The position numbers and the translations under genes were made by a program. From an uncultured Salinisphaerales bacterium (GTDB taxonomy: Bacteria > Pseudomonadota > Gammaproteobacteria > Nevskiales > CAJXLF01): a stretch of 64,000 bases of DNA. Location of the stretch: assembly GCA_913055805.1 (NCBI GenBank), contig CAJXLF010000006.1:171337-235336 (forward strand). The letters are read 5' to 3'. The notes under the pieces were generated by a model, which did not search any database, was not told where the DNA came from, and was given only the letters and a program-made list of their open reading frames with translations. Shown here one piece after another: positions 49,342 to 58,906 of this stretch. Positions within the stretch are counted from its first letter, which is position 1, and each line of letters opens with the position of its first letter.

Positions 49342-51830
49342 ATAAACGACTGGCCCTGCGTTATGCCGGCAGACGTCTGCGGCGCATCACCAGCGCCGGT
49401 GAACTGCGCGTACTCGCCCTGGCCATTTTCATTGCAGTCACCGCGGCTGCAGCGGTTGGTCTGTTCAGCGATCGCATGCGCGGCGCGCTGGAAGCCCAGA
49501 GCGGCGAAGCTCTGGGCGCTGATTTGCTGGTCACCGGTCGCGAGGCGCTGCCGGCGGATCTGGCCGACGCCGCTGAACAACTGGGCATCCAGACCCTGGA
49601 ACACCTGAATTTCCCCAGTCTGGTGCTGGCCGGCGACAACACGGCGCTGGCGGCCATCAAGGCGGTCTCACCGGGTTATCCGCTGCGTGGTGAACTGCGC
49701 ATCGCTCCGGAGGCTTTCAGCCCTGCCGCCACAACCCGGGACATTCCGAAGCCCGGCGAAGCCTGGGCAGATGCGCGTCTTTGGAGCGAGCTGGGCCTGC
49801 AGACGGGCAGCCAGGTGCAAGTTGGCAACCTCAAGCTGACCGTCAGCGCCTTCCTGGAATATGAACCGGATCGCGGCGTGGGATTCGTCGATCTGGCGCC
49901 CAGATTGCTGGTGAACCGGCAGGACATTGCCGACAGCGGCCTGCTCGGCCCCGGCAGCCGGGTGCAATACACCCGCATGTTCTCCGCTGCGGCAAACAGC
50001 CTCGCACAACTCAGGAAAACAACCGACCTGCCCCCGGCCCTGCGCTGGATCACTCCAAGCGAAGCCCGACCCGAAGTACGGCAGGCACTGGACCGGGCCG
50101 GCAAGTTTCTCGATATCGCTGTGCTGGCCGTGGCGCTGCTGGCTGCGGTCGCGGTAGCCCTGACCGCCCAGCAACACGGCGAGCGCTTGCGTGATGAAAT
50201 CGCGGTCATGAAATGCCTGGGCGCCAGCCGCGCCTTTGTGCTGCAGGCGCATATCCTGAGTCTGCTGCTACTCGGCGCAATCAGCACCCTGCTGGGCCTG
50301 CTGGCCGGTTATGCGGGTCAGGCTGTGCTGGCGAACCTGCTGGCCGGCCTGATCCAGAATCTGGACCTGCCCGCGCCCGCCCTCGGGGCCATGATTGCGC
50401 CTGCGGGTCTGGCCATGATCATGCTGCTGGGCTTTGCCGCACCGCCTCTCGTCACGGCCTCCGGCACGCCGCCCATGCGCGTGTTTCAGCGTAGCGCCGA
50501 AAACAGCGGCAGCACTAGCGTCATCTGGGCCACTGCCAGCCTGGCCGTACTCGCAATCCTTGGCTGGCAGACCCGTGAACTGGAACTGGGCGCCTACGTA
50601 CTCGCCGGCAGCGCAGCGGCGCTGATACTCCTTGCCCTGATTACCTGGCTGTTGGTGCGCAGCCTCACCGGCCTGCGTCACCGTGGTGGGTTGAGCTGGC
50701 GCTTCGGCCTCGGCAACATTGCCCGTCGCCGGCGCCGCAGCATCGGACAGGCCGTTGCGCTCGGCCTGGGACTGCTCGCGCTGTTACTGGTGAGCGTGGT
50801 CCGCGAAGATCTGCTGAATGCCTGGCAGGATCGCCTTCCTGCTGACACGCCCAATGTCTTCCTCATCAACATTCAGTCGGAACAGCTTGATCCGCTGAAA
50901 TCATTCTTCGCTGCGCGTGGTTATGATCAGCTCAGGCTCTGGCCCATGGCCCGTGGTCGACTGGTGGAACTGAACGGTGAAGCTGTCACAGCCGACAGCT
51001 TTGAAGACCCGGATACCCAGCGCTGGATCAATCGTGACTTCAATATGTCCTGGAGCGACTACATCGGCTGGGACAATAAAATCACCGAGGGCGAATGGTG
51101 GGGTGACGAGGCCGATGGTCAGGCCTGGCTCTCCGCCGAGGAATACGCCCGTGAACGCCTGGGTATCGGCATCGGCGACCGCATGACACTGCAATTTGGT
51201 CCGGAAAAAATTGAATTCACGGTGCATAACTTCCGTGAAGTTCAGTGGGACAGTTTCCAGCCCAATTTCTTCCTGCTGGCGCCGCCAGGCGTCATTGAGA
51301 ATGTACCAGCCCAGTGGCTGACCAGCTTCTACCTGCCCAGGGATCAGCGCAGCCTGCTACGCGACCTCATGACGGAGTTCCCGAATATCACGGCGCTGGA
51401 CCTGGAGGCTGCCATGAACCAGGTGCGCAGTATCGTCGATCGCCTGGTGCAGGCCGTGGAATTCATGCTGCTGTTTACCTTGCTGGCAGGTCTGGTGGTG
51501 TTGCTGGCCGCTATTGAGGGCACGCGCGGTGAACGTGCGCGGGAAACCGCATTGCTGCGTACCCTGGGCGCATCCAGCCGCACGCTGCAATGGGGACTGC
51601 TGAGCGAATTCGCGGTACTGGGTCTGATTGCGGGGCTGGTGGCCGCTGCTACCGCTCAGGGTATTGCCTGGCTGTTGGCCGTACAGGTTTTTGATATCCC
51701 CTATGGCCTGAGTCCGGGCCTGTGGTTGATCAGTACCCTGGCCGGAGCCGGACTGGTCATGCTGTTTGGCTGGTTGAGTCTGCGCGGCGTACTCAGGACA
51801 CCGCCCACCCGCGTTCTGCAGGGCGCCTGA
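49338..51830 (+). CDS. ybbP: FtsX-like ABC transporter permease (YbbP)
   Basis: An 830-residue permease with an N-terminal helix, a periplasmic domain, three membrane helices, further helices, then a second periplasmic domain and a C-terminal FtsX block. The two FtsX-like segments are recognisable (MKCLGASRAFVLQAHILSLLLLGAI and LLRTLGASSRTLQWGLLSEFAVLGL). It pairs with YbbA. Its role beside the periplasmic esterase TesA suggests lipid or lipoprotein handling, but the substrate is unknown. The 111 bp after it (51831-51942) hold no clear terminator. Confidence 0.92.
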   Translation: MNKRLALRYAGRRLRRITSAGELRVLALAIFIAVTAAAAVGLFSDRMRGALEAQSGEALGADLLVTGREALPADLADAAEQLGIQTLEHLNFPSLVLAGDNTALAAIKAVSPGYPLRGELRIAPEAFSPAATTRDIPKPGEAWADARLWSELGLQTGSQVQVGNLKLTVSAFLEYEPDRGVGFVDLAPRLLVNRQDIADSGLLGPGSRVQYTRMFSAAANSLAQLRKTTDLPPALRWITPSEARPEVRQALDRAGKFLDIAVLAVALLAAVAVALTAQQHGERLRDEIAVMKCLGASRAFVLQAHILSLLLLGAISTLLGLLAGYAGQAVLANLLAGLIQNLDLPAPALGAMIAPAGLAMIMLLGFAAPPLVTASGTPPMRVFQRSAENSGSTSVIWATASLAVLAILGWQTRELELGAYVLAGSAAALILLALITWLLVRSLTGLRHRGGLSWRFGLGNIARRRRRSIGQAVALGLGLLALLLVSVVREDLLNAWQDRLPADTPNVFLINIQSEQLDPLKSFFAARGYDQLRLWPMARGRLVELNGEAVTADSFEDPDTQRWINRDFNMSWSDYIGWDNKITEGEWWGDEADGQAWLSAEEYARERLGIGIGDRMTLQFGPEKIEFTVHNFREVQWDSFQPNFFLLAPPGVIENVPAQWLTSFYLPRDQRSLLRDLMTEFPNITALDLEAAMNQVRSIVDRLVQAVEFMLLFTLLAGLVVLLAAIEGTRGERARETALLRTLGASSRTLQWGLLSEFAVLGLIAGLVAAATAQGIAWLLAVQVFDIPYGLSPGLWLISTLAGAGLVMLFGWLSLRGVLRTPPTRVLQGA

Positions 51831-51942
51831 ATCGGAAAGCACAGCCGACAACAACCGTAATTACATCACCACCCACGGTGCTATCGACCCTGGGCGAGTG
51901 CATGGCCTACCCTAACGCCATTCAAAAACTCTGGAGATCACC

Positions 51943-52842
51943 ATGTCACAGAACATACCTGCCACATTGCTGGCCGAACAGATTCCTACCATCCGCAGCA
52001 TGGCCATGGGCGGCGCCTGGTCTGTGGTACCGGCACGCCTGAAATCCGGCCTGCAGAAAACAGACAAGCTCTACACGGACAGCGCCAAGGCGGCTTCCGA
52101 CAAGCTGGTCGAGCATTACGCTGCGTGGTCGGGCGCGCCGGCAGACCGTTATATCGAAAACCTGCCCCCGCATTTCTTCAGCAAATGGGGCATGCCTCTC
52201 ATGGCGCGCCTCACGGCGCTGGTGCCCTACAACCTGCTGAGCGTATTGAACCAGGGCTGCCGCATCCGCATCCATGCCGATATACCGCGCGGCCAGCGCC
52301 TGCAACTGCAGGGACGGCTGATGGATTGCACGGAAAGCAACGGCCGTGTGCGTATTCATACACGTATCACGGCGGGAACCGCCAGTAATCCTGAATCCAT
52401 GACCGTGGACGGCTACGCCGCTGTTGTGACAGGCAAATCGAAGAAAACCACCGACAAACGGCGTGAACCCGCCTATGAAACCGTTGGCGCCTGGTCGGCC
52501 GGCAAATACGAAGGCCTGCGTTTTTTCTATCTCACCGGCGACTTCAATCCCATCCATACCTTCTGGCCGCTGGCGCGCCGCACCCGCTTTGGTGGTTGCA
52601 TCCTGCATGGCTTCGGTAATCTGGCCCGCACCTACGAGGCCATTGAAAACGCCGGCTATCACATCCGTGACATCGATGTACGCTTCATCAAGCCACACCT
52701 GCTGCCAAGCAACGACGTGCAGGTGCAGGTGAGCAAGAACAAGCAGAATAACGGCCGTCATGCCCTGCGCCTGATCGGTCAGGACGGCTCGGTCTACATG
52801 GCGGGCAGTTTTGCCGACGAAGTCGGGCCGGAGAACATCTGA
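51943..52842 (+). CDS. MaoC-like (hot-dog) dehydratase/hydratase
   Basis: A 299-residue protein. An N-terminal half without an obvious motif leads to a C-terminal MaoC hydratase domain (about residues 180-299). The catalytic Asp/His pair lies in LTGDFNPIHTFWPLARRTRFGG, and the following CILHGFGNLARTYEAI is the family substrate loop. It should hydrate trans-2-enoyl-CoA or dehydrate 3-hydroxyacyl-CoA. The ATG is preceded by GGAG. It is followed 1 bp later by a degenerate thiolase gene, so the two likely act on the same acyl chain. Confidence 0.85.
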   Translation: MSQNIPATLLAEQIPTIRSMAMGGAWSVVPARLKSGLQKTDKLYTDSAKAASDKLVEHYAAWSGAPADRYIENLPPHFFSKWGMPLMARLTALVPYNLLSVLNQGCRIRIHADIPRGQRLQLQGRLMDCTESNGRVRIHTRITAGTASNPESMTVDGYAAVVTGKSKKTTDKRREPAYETVGAWSAGKYEGLRFFYLTGDFNPIHTFWPLARRTRFGGCILHGFGNLARTYEAIENAGYHIRDIDVRFIKPHLLPSNDVQVQVSKNKQNNGRHALRLIGQDGSVYMAGSFADEVGPENI

Positions 52843-52843
52843 C

Positions 52844-54142
52844 ATGGCCGAGAGCAAACACATACCCGCCATTCTGGCCGGCGCGCGCACGCCCTTTCTG
52901 GATACGGCCGGCGCCTACGGCGAAATGATGGCCTTCGAGCTGGGCGCCGAAGCGATTCGCGGCGTCATGAATAAAACCGGCATCGATGCCGGCAAGATCG
53001 ACATGGTCTCCATGGGCATCGTGGTGCACGAAATCGAAACCACCAATGTCACCCGTGAAGCCATGCTCGCGGCCGGCCTGCCCAGCAGCATTCCTGCCTA
53101 CACCACCGCCATGGCCGGGCTCTCACCCAACATCGGCGTGGCCAACCTGAGCGACATGATCAGCCTCGGCCGCATCAACTTCGCCCTGGCCGGCGGCATG
53201 GAAACCTTCTCGGACGTGCCCATCCGCCTGTCGCCCAACGTGCGCCGCACGGCCATGAAAATGCGCCAGGCCAAAACCGGCAAGGCCCGTCTCAAGGCCC
53301 TGTCGAAACTGCGGCCGTCGGATATCTCGCTGGATATCCCCAAGAGCTGGGATTACACCACCCGCAAGACCATGGGCCAGGCTACCGAGGCCATGGTGCA
53401 GAAGTTTCATGTCACACGTGAAGACACCGACCGCTACGCGCTGCAAAGTCACCAGCGTGCAGTACAGGCCGCCAGCGAAGGCCATCTGGCGCCGGATCTG
53501 ATCACGGTCAAGGTCAAAGGCCATGCCCCGGTAAGCGCCGACAATACGCCGCGCAGTGATATCAGCCTGGAGAAACTGGCCAGCCTGAAACCGGCATTCG
53601 ATAAAAAAGCCGGCATCATCACGGCGGGCAATGCCTCACGCTTCACAGACGGCGCCGCCGCCCTGCTGCTCGGCAGCCTGCATGCCGCCGAACGCGAAGG
53701 CCTGGAGCCATTGGCAGTGGTGCGTGACTACCAGTTCACCGGCGTGGACGACATGCACACGGAAATGCTGCTGGGTCCGGCCATGGCCATTCCGCGCCTG
53801 CTGAACCGGCACAATCTGAACAGCGAGGATGTCGATGTCTGGGAAGTGCATGAAGCATTCTCGGCCCAGATTCTGGTCAATCAGGTTTGCCTGGCCGACG
53901 ACAGGTTCGCCAGGGAACGTCATGGCCTCAAGAAGGCCGTAGGCGCCATGCCCGAAGAGCGACTCAACATCTGGGGCGGCTCACTGGCGCTGGGCAACCC
54001 TTTCGCCGCCACCGGCGGTCGTTTGCTGATGACGGCAGCCCGCCGCCTCAAGGAAAACGGTGGCCGCTATGCCGTAGTGTCTTCCTGTGCAGGTGGCGGC
54101 CTGGGCACGGCGATACTTCTGGAGAATGCGGACAAGCTTTGA
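52844..54142 (+). CDS. FadI-like thiolase-fold protein lacking the canonical catalytic Cys and His
   Basis: A 432-residue protein with the thiolase fold throughout: ILAGARTPFLDTAGAY, ALAGGMETFSD, VHEAFSAQILVN and SSCAGGGLG. Alignment with E. coli FadI places Met90 (YTTAMAG) where the acyl-accepting Cys is expected (TRACAT) and Asn385 (ALGNPFAATGG) where the catalytic His is expected (GHPFAATG). Only the second catalytic Cys (Cys415) is retained. A normal Claisen thiolysis is therefore unlikely. It is coupled to the MaoC-like gene by a 1-bp gap. The role is unknown; a CoA-ligand-binding or altered-chemistry paralog is possible. Confidence 0.82.
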   Translation: MAESKHIPAILAGARTPFLDTAGAYGEMMAFELGAEAIRGVMNKTGIDAGKIDMVSMGIVVHEIETTNVTREAMLAAGLPSSIPAYTTAMAGLSPNIGVANLSDMISLGRINFALAGGMETFSDVPIRLSPNVRRTAMKMRQAKTGKARLKALSKLRPSDISLDIPKSWDYTTRKTMGQATEAMVQKFHVTREDTDRYALQSHQRAVQAASEGHLAPDLITVKVKGHAPVSADNTPRSDISLEKLASLKPAFDKKAGIITAGNASRFTDGAAALLLGSLHAAEREGLEPLAVVRDYQFTGVDDMHTEMLLGPAMAIPRLLNRHNLNSEDVDVWEVHEAFSAQILVNQVCLADDRFARERHGLKKAVGAMPEERLNIWGGSLALGNPFAATGGRLLMTAARRLKENGGRYAVVSSCAGGGLGTAILLENADKL

Positions 54143-54147
54143 TTACT

Positions 54148-54163
54148 GTCATTCCGGAATGAC
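54148..54163. repeat. 16-bp perfect palindrome between convergent genes
   Basis: GTCATTCCGGAATGAC lies between the thiolase and transporter genes. It resembles the ends of widespread CATTCC...GGAATG intergenic repeats and may also act as a weak bidirectional terminator. Confidence 0.45.
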
Positions 54164-54165
54164 GT

Positions 54166-55056
54166 TTAACCCGCTGCCCTTCTCCGGTAAACAGGAATCA
54201 TCCCGCCGCTGATCATCAGCATCAGCCCGCCGTATAGCAGGATGGTGAACAGCACGTTGTCACCGACCGGGTCGGCCACGCCCACCGCTGCCGGGAACAA
54301 CGATGCCTTGATCAACAGGCCCAGGTTGGTATTGCGTACCGTGATTTCAATATTGATGGCGATCACGTCGGTCCAGCTGTTGCCCGCCAGGCGCGGGACC
54401 ACATGAGACACCACCAGCAGAATCATGATGAAAGCGAAGACCCAGCCTATGTTTTCCAGCCCGAAAGACTGTAGATCCAGCCGCCCCGCGCCCAGGGCGC
54501 CAATCACGATCAACAGGATAACGAACAGAGACCCCCGGATGCACCATCGGGAAAAGAAGGGCGCAGCCTTGGGCAGCAGCCTGAGAAACAGCATGCCGAC
54601 CACCAGCGGCAGCAGCAGGCAAAGCCCGATTTCCGTGGCAATCCGCCCGGCCGGCATCTCGAAATCCTGCGGCATGTACTGTGTCACCAGCAGATCGAGC
54701 ACAATCGGTGTAGTGACCAGACAGGCCACGGTCGCAATCGCCGTCAGGGCAATCGACAGTGCGATATGGCCGCGCGCGAAGTACGTAAAGATATTGGAGA
54801 CCGTGCCACCCGGTATGGCGGCACATACCGCCAGCCCCACTGCCAGCCCCGGACTGCCGCTGATCATGAGGATGAATACATAGGCCAGCAGCGGCACACC
54901 AATCAGTTGCAACACGATACCCACACTGAAACCCTTGGGATCGGCAATGACTCGACCGAAATCCGCCGGCGCCAGCGTTGCCCCCATGCCCAGCATGGCC
55001 AGAATCAGCTGGACTGCGGCAAACCAGTACTCATGCTGCACATAAAAATCAAACAT
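54166..55056 (-). CDS. bile acid:sodium symporter (BASS) family transporter
   Basis: A 296-residue inner-membrane protein with about nine or ten helices. The family signatures are MLGMGATLAPADF near the N-terminus and AAIPGGTVSNIFTYFARGHIALSIALTAIAT in the middle, then INIEITVRNTNLGLLI (crossover region). BASS members move organic acids, sulfonates or sulfated compounds with sodium; the substrate is not predictable. The ATG at 55056 has GGAG 7 bp upstream. Confidence 0.88.
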   Translation of the reverse strand: MFDFYVQHEYWFAAVQLILAMLGMGATLAPADFGRVIADPKGFSVGIVLQLIGVPLLAYVFILMISGSPGLAVGLAVCAAIPGGTVSNIFTYFARGHIALSIALTAIATVACLVTTPIVLDLLVTQYMPQDFEMPAGRIATEIGLCLLLPLVVGMLFLRLLPKAAPFFSRWCIRGSLFVILLIVIGALGAGRLDLQSFGLENIGWVFAFIMILLVVSHVVPRLAGNSWTDVIAINIEITVRNTNLGLLIKASLFPAAVGVADPVGDNVLFTILLYGGLMLMISGGMIPVYRRRAAG

Positions 55057-55132
55057 TGTCTCTCCTGCCTGCACCGGCCTGACGTTAAGCTTTTGTCGTT
55101 AGACGCGCAGTAAATCATATAAACTTGCCGCC

Positions 55133-55705
55133 ATGAAATTCTGTACCCAGTGCGGCAATGCAGTCGAAGAACGCATCCCGGACGGCGACGACCGTCACCG
55201 GTATGTGTGCTCGTCCTGTGGCACTGTCCACTACAGCAATCCGAACATCGTGGTCGGCTGCGTCGTGGAGCACGAATCGCGGATACTGTTGTGCAAGCGC
55301 GCCATCAACCCGCGCAGCGGGTTCTGGACCCTGCCCGCGGGTTTTCTCGAGCATGCAGAAACCACCGCGGAAGGCGCCGCCCGCGAAACCTGGGAAGAGG
55401 CACTGGCCCGGGTCGATATCCACGACCTGTTTTCGCTGATCAGCGTGCCGCACATCGGCCAGGTGCACATGTTCTACCGCGCCTCGCTACAGACCCCGGA
55501 ATTCAGACCCGGACCGGAAAGCCTGGAGGTGGCCCTGTTCGCGGAAGAAGATATTCCCTGGGACGATATCGCCTTCCCCACAGTGGGCCATACCCTGCGC
55601 TGGTACCTGGACGACCGCAGGAACGGCAACTTTGGCATGCATACCCGGGACATCGTGGCCAAGCCGCCCAAAAAGCTGGTGCCGCACAACTTTGGTTCGC
55701 GCTAA
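55133..55705 (+). CDS. NUDIX hydrolase with N-terminal zinc ribbon
   Basis: A 190-residue protein. The zinc ribbon is at residues 1-32 (FCTQCGN ... YVCSSCGTVHYSNP), followed by a NUDIX domain with box GFLEHAETTAEGAARETWEEA. The box fits G-x5-E-x7-R-E-U-x-E-E except that the last G is Ala. The architecture resembles NudC-type and related ADP-ribose/NADH pyrophosphatases. Substrate uncertain. It is divergent from the BASS gene and 74 bp upstream of fdxA. Confidence 0.88.
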   Translation: MKFCTQCGNAVEERIPDGDDRHRYVCSSCGTVHYSNPNIVVGCVVEHESRILLCKRAINPRSGFWTLPAGFLEHAETTAEGAARETWEEALARVDIHDLFSLISVPHIGQVHMFYRASLQTPEFRPGPESLEVALFAEEDIPWDDIAFPTVGHTLRWYLDDRRNGNFGMHTRDIVAKPPKKLVPHNFGSR

Positions 55706-55779
55706 GCCTCGTCACAGACGCCTGTGTCGACTAGAATTAGCCGTTTGAGAGATACGCATTTTTGAGTGGAGCCTGAATC

Positions 55780-56103
55780 ATGACCTTTGTGGTTGTAGAA
55801 AACTGCATCAAATGTAAATACACCGACTGTGTTGAAGTCTGTCCTGTGGACTGCTTCCACGAAGGCCCGAACTTCCTGGCCATCGACCCCGACGAATGCA
55901 TTGACTGCACCCTGTGCGAACCCGAATGCCCGGCGGAAGCCATCTACTCCGAAGACGACCTGCCCGAAGATCAGGCGCACTTCCTGGAACTGAACGCTGC
56001 ACTCGCCAAGGAATGGCCGGTCATCACCGAACAGAAAGACCCGCCCGCCGACGCCAAGGAATGGGAAGGCAAGCCGGACAAGCTGCAGTACCTGGAACGC
56101 TAA
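55780..56103 (+). CDS. fdxA: 7Fe ferredoxin FdxA
   Basis: A 107-residue ferredoxin with a [3Fe-4S] and a [4Fe-4S] cluster. The cysteines are in [22 protein letters not shown] and [13 protein letters not shown]. The C-terminal extension ([23 protein letters not shown]) is the FdxA signature. A GGAG lies 8 bp before the ATG. It is an electron donor of unassigned partner. There is no fdx in the isc operon, but this ferredoxin is of a different type and not an obvious replacement. Confidence 0.96.
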   Translation: MTFVVVENCIKCKYTDCVEVCPVDCFHEGPNFLAIDPDECIDCTLCEPECPAEAIYSEDDLPEDQAHFLELNAALAKEWPVITEQKDPPADAKEWEGKPDKLQYLER

Positions 56104-56157
56104 CCTGCTGACGGCAACAGCAACCGCAATCTCCACCAGCTCGCTTACCCTGCATCC

Positions 56158-58797
56158 GTGAGCGAGCTGGTTCTCACCCCCACAGACCGGCTGGCCCGCG
56201 CCCTGCGCGAGGACTACGCCGTCGCCCAGCAACGCGCCGGCAAGCGCGTCTGGCAACCCCCCGAAATCAAGAGCCTGCGCCAGTGGGTGCAGGACTGCTG
56301 GACCCAGAGCTGGCCGGCCGAACAGTTACTCAACAGCAGCCAGCAGCTGGCGCTGTGGCTGGAAGCCATTGAAGCCGGCGACCATTCACTGATCTCCCCG
56401 CGCAGCTGTGCCCGCGAGGCCATGCATGCAGCACGTGTGGCTGCCCAGTGGAAAATCGACCCTGGCCACATGCCGGCCTGGACCGACGAGCATCGCGCCT
56501 GGCAGGCATGGCATCAGCAGGTACGCCAGCGCATGCAATCGCAGGGCTGGATCGTCACCGAGGACATCATCCGCATCGTCACCCGGTGGATGAAGGACGG
56601 CAGCCTGCAGCCACCCGCCCCAACCAGGCTGCATGGCTTTACAGCTGGCGGCCTGTGTCCACTCGAACAGGACCTGCTGGATGCCCTGAATGCATTCGAG
56701 CAGGTCAGTCATCACAGCGATGTGCCGGTGGAAGCCATGCCCGCCCGTGGCCTGTTGTTCACTGACAGCCGCCAGCAATACCGCTTCATAGCCAGCACCA
56801 TCCGTGATCGCCTGCAGGCCTGTATGGATGATGAATCGCTGCTACCCCGCATCCTGGTCGTCTGCCCGGAAGATGCCGACAGCCGCCGGGCGCTGGAAGC
56901 CGCACTCGATGACCTGGTCGCGCCCTGGCAGAAACACCCCGACGGCCCGGACGCCGTACCCTGGCGCTGGCACAACGGCCATCCGCTCAATGAATTCCCC
57001 TGGGTCGACGCGGCACTGGCCATCCTGGCGCTGGGCGAATATGACAACCGGCCGGAAATCATCAGCCGACTGCTGCTGTCGGCCACCCTGTGGCCGGACG
57101 AGCTACGCGAAACCACGGCGCGCATCGATTTCAGGCTGCGTGACCAGGGCTTTCCCAAGCCGTCCCTGCATGCCCTGTTGCATGAACTGGGCGACGATGA
57201 AGAAACCCTGAGCACGCGCCTGGCCCAACTCAGGGAGCAGATCCAGAACGAATCCAACTCGGCCCTGCCCAGTGAATGGGCCCGGCAGTTTGAAAACCGC
57301 TTGAAGATCATGGGCTGGCCGGGCGACAACGCCCTCTCCTCCTCAGCCTTCCAGACCGTGCGGGAATTCCGCACTGAACTGGCCCGCCTGGCTTCGCTGG
57401 ATTCCATGGTCAGTGCCACCAGCATCAACGGTGCACGGACCTGGCTCAACGAGCTGTGCCAGCGGCGCTTCACCCCGCGTGCCGAGCACCTGGAACCGGT
57501 GCATATCCTCACGCCGCGTGATCTTGAGGATATCCGCCTGGACCAGGAGGGTGATCTGCTCATCTTCTGTGACGCCAGTGCCGACCACTATCCCGGCACA
57601 ATCAATGCCACCCCCTTCCTGCCGGTTGATGTCCAGATGGAAGCCGGCATACCCGAGGCCCGGGCCGACAGCTGGCTAGCAGCCCAGCAGCAACGCCTGA
57701 CCAATGCTGTCGCCAACAGCCGGGAAACCCTCCTCTGCGTCTGTACTCACAACGATGAAGGCGCCGATCTGCTGCCCACCCCCCTGCTCAACATCGACTG
57801 GCAGCCGGCAGACGAAACAGCTACGCCACTGAGCGCCACCGAGCAGATGGCGGCCATGCCGGCACCGGTCGTCCTGCCAGACGATGACCCCGTACCGCCC
57901 GTGAGCGCCGGGGAAAACATCCACGGCAGCACCGATCTGTTCAAGGCCTGGGCGGAGTCACCTTTCCTGGCCTTCTGCAAGGTTCGCCTGAAACTCCAGC
58001 CCCTGCCGTTACATGGCCGCGGCCTGCCCAATCACATTCAGGGCACACTGCTGCACGAGGCGCTGGACCAGATCATGGGCGAAAGGGTTGAAACCAGTGC
58101 ACAGCTGCACAACCTGGACGAGGGCACGCTGGGTTCACTGGTCTCCGAAACTCTCGGGCCTCTCATTCGCCGCAAACTGTCGCCAGTGGAATACGGCCGT
58201 GAGCTCATCCGCCTGGAAGAAGGCCGCATGCAAGACCTGCTGGTGCAATGGCTGAAACATGAGCAACGCCGCATCCACCCCTTCCGCGTGGTGGAGCATG
58301 AGAATGATCTGAACGGTGAACTGGCCGGCCTGCCACTGAGACTGCGGGTGGATCGCGTCGACCAGGTGACCAGCGAACAGGGCGAACGCTACCTGGTGAT
58401 CGACTACAAGACCGGCCGCGAGGTGAAGCCCGGCGGCTGGAAGCAGGATTCGCTCAAGGAACCGCAGTTGCCGCTCTACGCCATCCTGGGAACCAGAGAC
58501 CTGGTGCCGCAGGTGGACGGCATCTGCTTCGCCCATCTCAAGGACGGCCACCCGGCCCTGTCGGCCTGCACCAACTGGACCCTGGGCCTCATCCCCAATG
58601 ATAAGGCGCCCAACAAATTCAAGCTGGAAGACTGGCCGGACCTGCTCAACGACTGGCAGCGCGAGCTCACGCAGATTGCTGCCGACTTCATGGCCGGCGT
58701 CGCCACCCTGGACGCCAGCAAGGTCCAGTCCCGCGGTTTTTACGCAGACTACCTGTTACTGGCAGGCGAAATCGCCACAGGGGAGGAAGAGCTGTGA
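56158..58797 (+). CDS. AddB-like PD-(D/E)XK nuclease (probable DNA repair protein)
   Basis: An 879-residue protein with a GTG start. The N-terminal two-thirds resemble inactive helicase domains of AddB/RexB proteins. The C-terminal RecB-type nuclease has GTLLHEALDQI (about residue 630), LRVDRVDQVTSEQG then LVIDYKTGRE (about 724-750) and the PQLPLYAI motif (about 770). It matches the proteobacterial family named probable DNA repair protein, which pairs with a UvrD-like helicase. The partner follows 109 bp downstream. Together they should process double-strand breaks like AddAB. Confidence 0.87.
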   Translation: MSELVLTPTDRLARALREDYAVAQQRAGKRVWQPPEIKSLRQWVQDCWTQSWPAEQLLNSSQQLALWLEAIEAGDHSLISPRSCAREAMHAARVAAQWKIDPGHMPAWTDEHRAWQAWHQQVRQRMQSQGWIVTEDIIRIVTRWMKDGSLQPPAPTRLHGFTAGGLCPLEQDLLDALNAFEQVSHHSDVPVEAMPARGLLFTDSRQQYRFIASTIRDRLQACMDDESLLPRILVVCPEDADSRRALEAALDDLVAPWQKHPDGPDAVPWRWHNGHPLNEFPWVDAALAILALGEYDNRPEIISRLLLSATLWPDELRETTARIDFRLRDQGFPKPSLHALLHELGDDEETLSTRLAQLREQIQNESNSALPSEWARQFENRLKIMGWPGDNALSSSAFQTVREFRTELARLASLDSMVSATSINGARTWLNELCQRRFTPRAEHLEPVHILTPRDLEDIRLDQEGDLLIFCDASADHYPGTINATPFLPVDVQMEAGIPEARADSWLAAQQQRLTNAVANSRETLLCVCTHNDEGADLLPTPLLNIDWQPADETATPLSATEQMAAMPAPVVLPDDDPVPPVSAGENIHGSTDLFKAWAESPFLAFCKVRLKLQPLPLHGRGLPNHIQGTLLHEALDQIMGERVETSAQLHNLDEGTLGSLVSETLGPLIRRKLSPVEYGRELIRLEEGRMQDLLVQWLKHEQRRIHPFRVVEHENDLNGELAGLPLRLRVDRVDQVTSEQGERYLVIDYKTGREVKPGGWKQDSLKEPQLPLYAILGTRDLVPQVDGICFAHLKDGHPALSACTNWTLGLIPNDKAPNKFKLEDWPDLLNDWQRELTQIAADFMAGVATLDASKVQSRGFYADYLLLAGEIATGEEEL

Positions 58798-58860
58798 CCG
58801 CTTTATCCACGCTGCCGCCGGAGATCTTCGAGTTACGACCAGGAACCGGACCAGACTGTC

Positions 58861-58893
58861 CCCTCTCCCCCCGGGAGAGGGTTAGGGTGAGGG
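58861..58893. repeat. REP-like palindromic element
   Basis: A 9-bp stem CCCTCTCCC-CCC-GGGAGAGGG (58861-58881) is followed by TTAGGGTGAGGG (to 58893). This CCCTCTCCC/GGGAGAGGG plus TTAGGGTGAGGG pattern is a common dispersed intergenic element in bacterial genomes, of the REP class. It lies between the two nuclease-helicase genes and might attenuate the downstream one. Confidence 0.7.
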
Positions 58894-58906
58894 ACCCCAG
58901 GTCCTT

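Noticed and set aside
48648..49604. Minus-strand upstream extension of tesA covering ybbA
   Set aside because: The family start with signal peptide is at 48647, and the extension is low-complexity antisense of the ABC ATPase gene.
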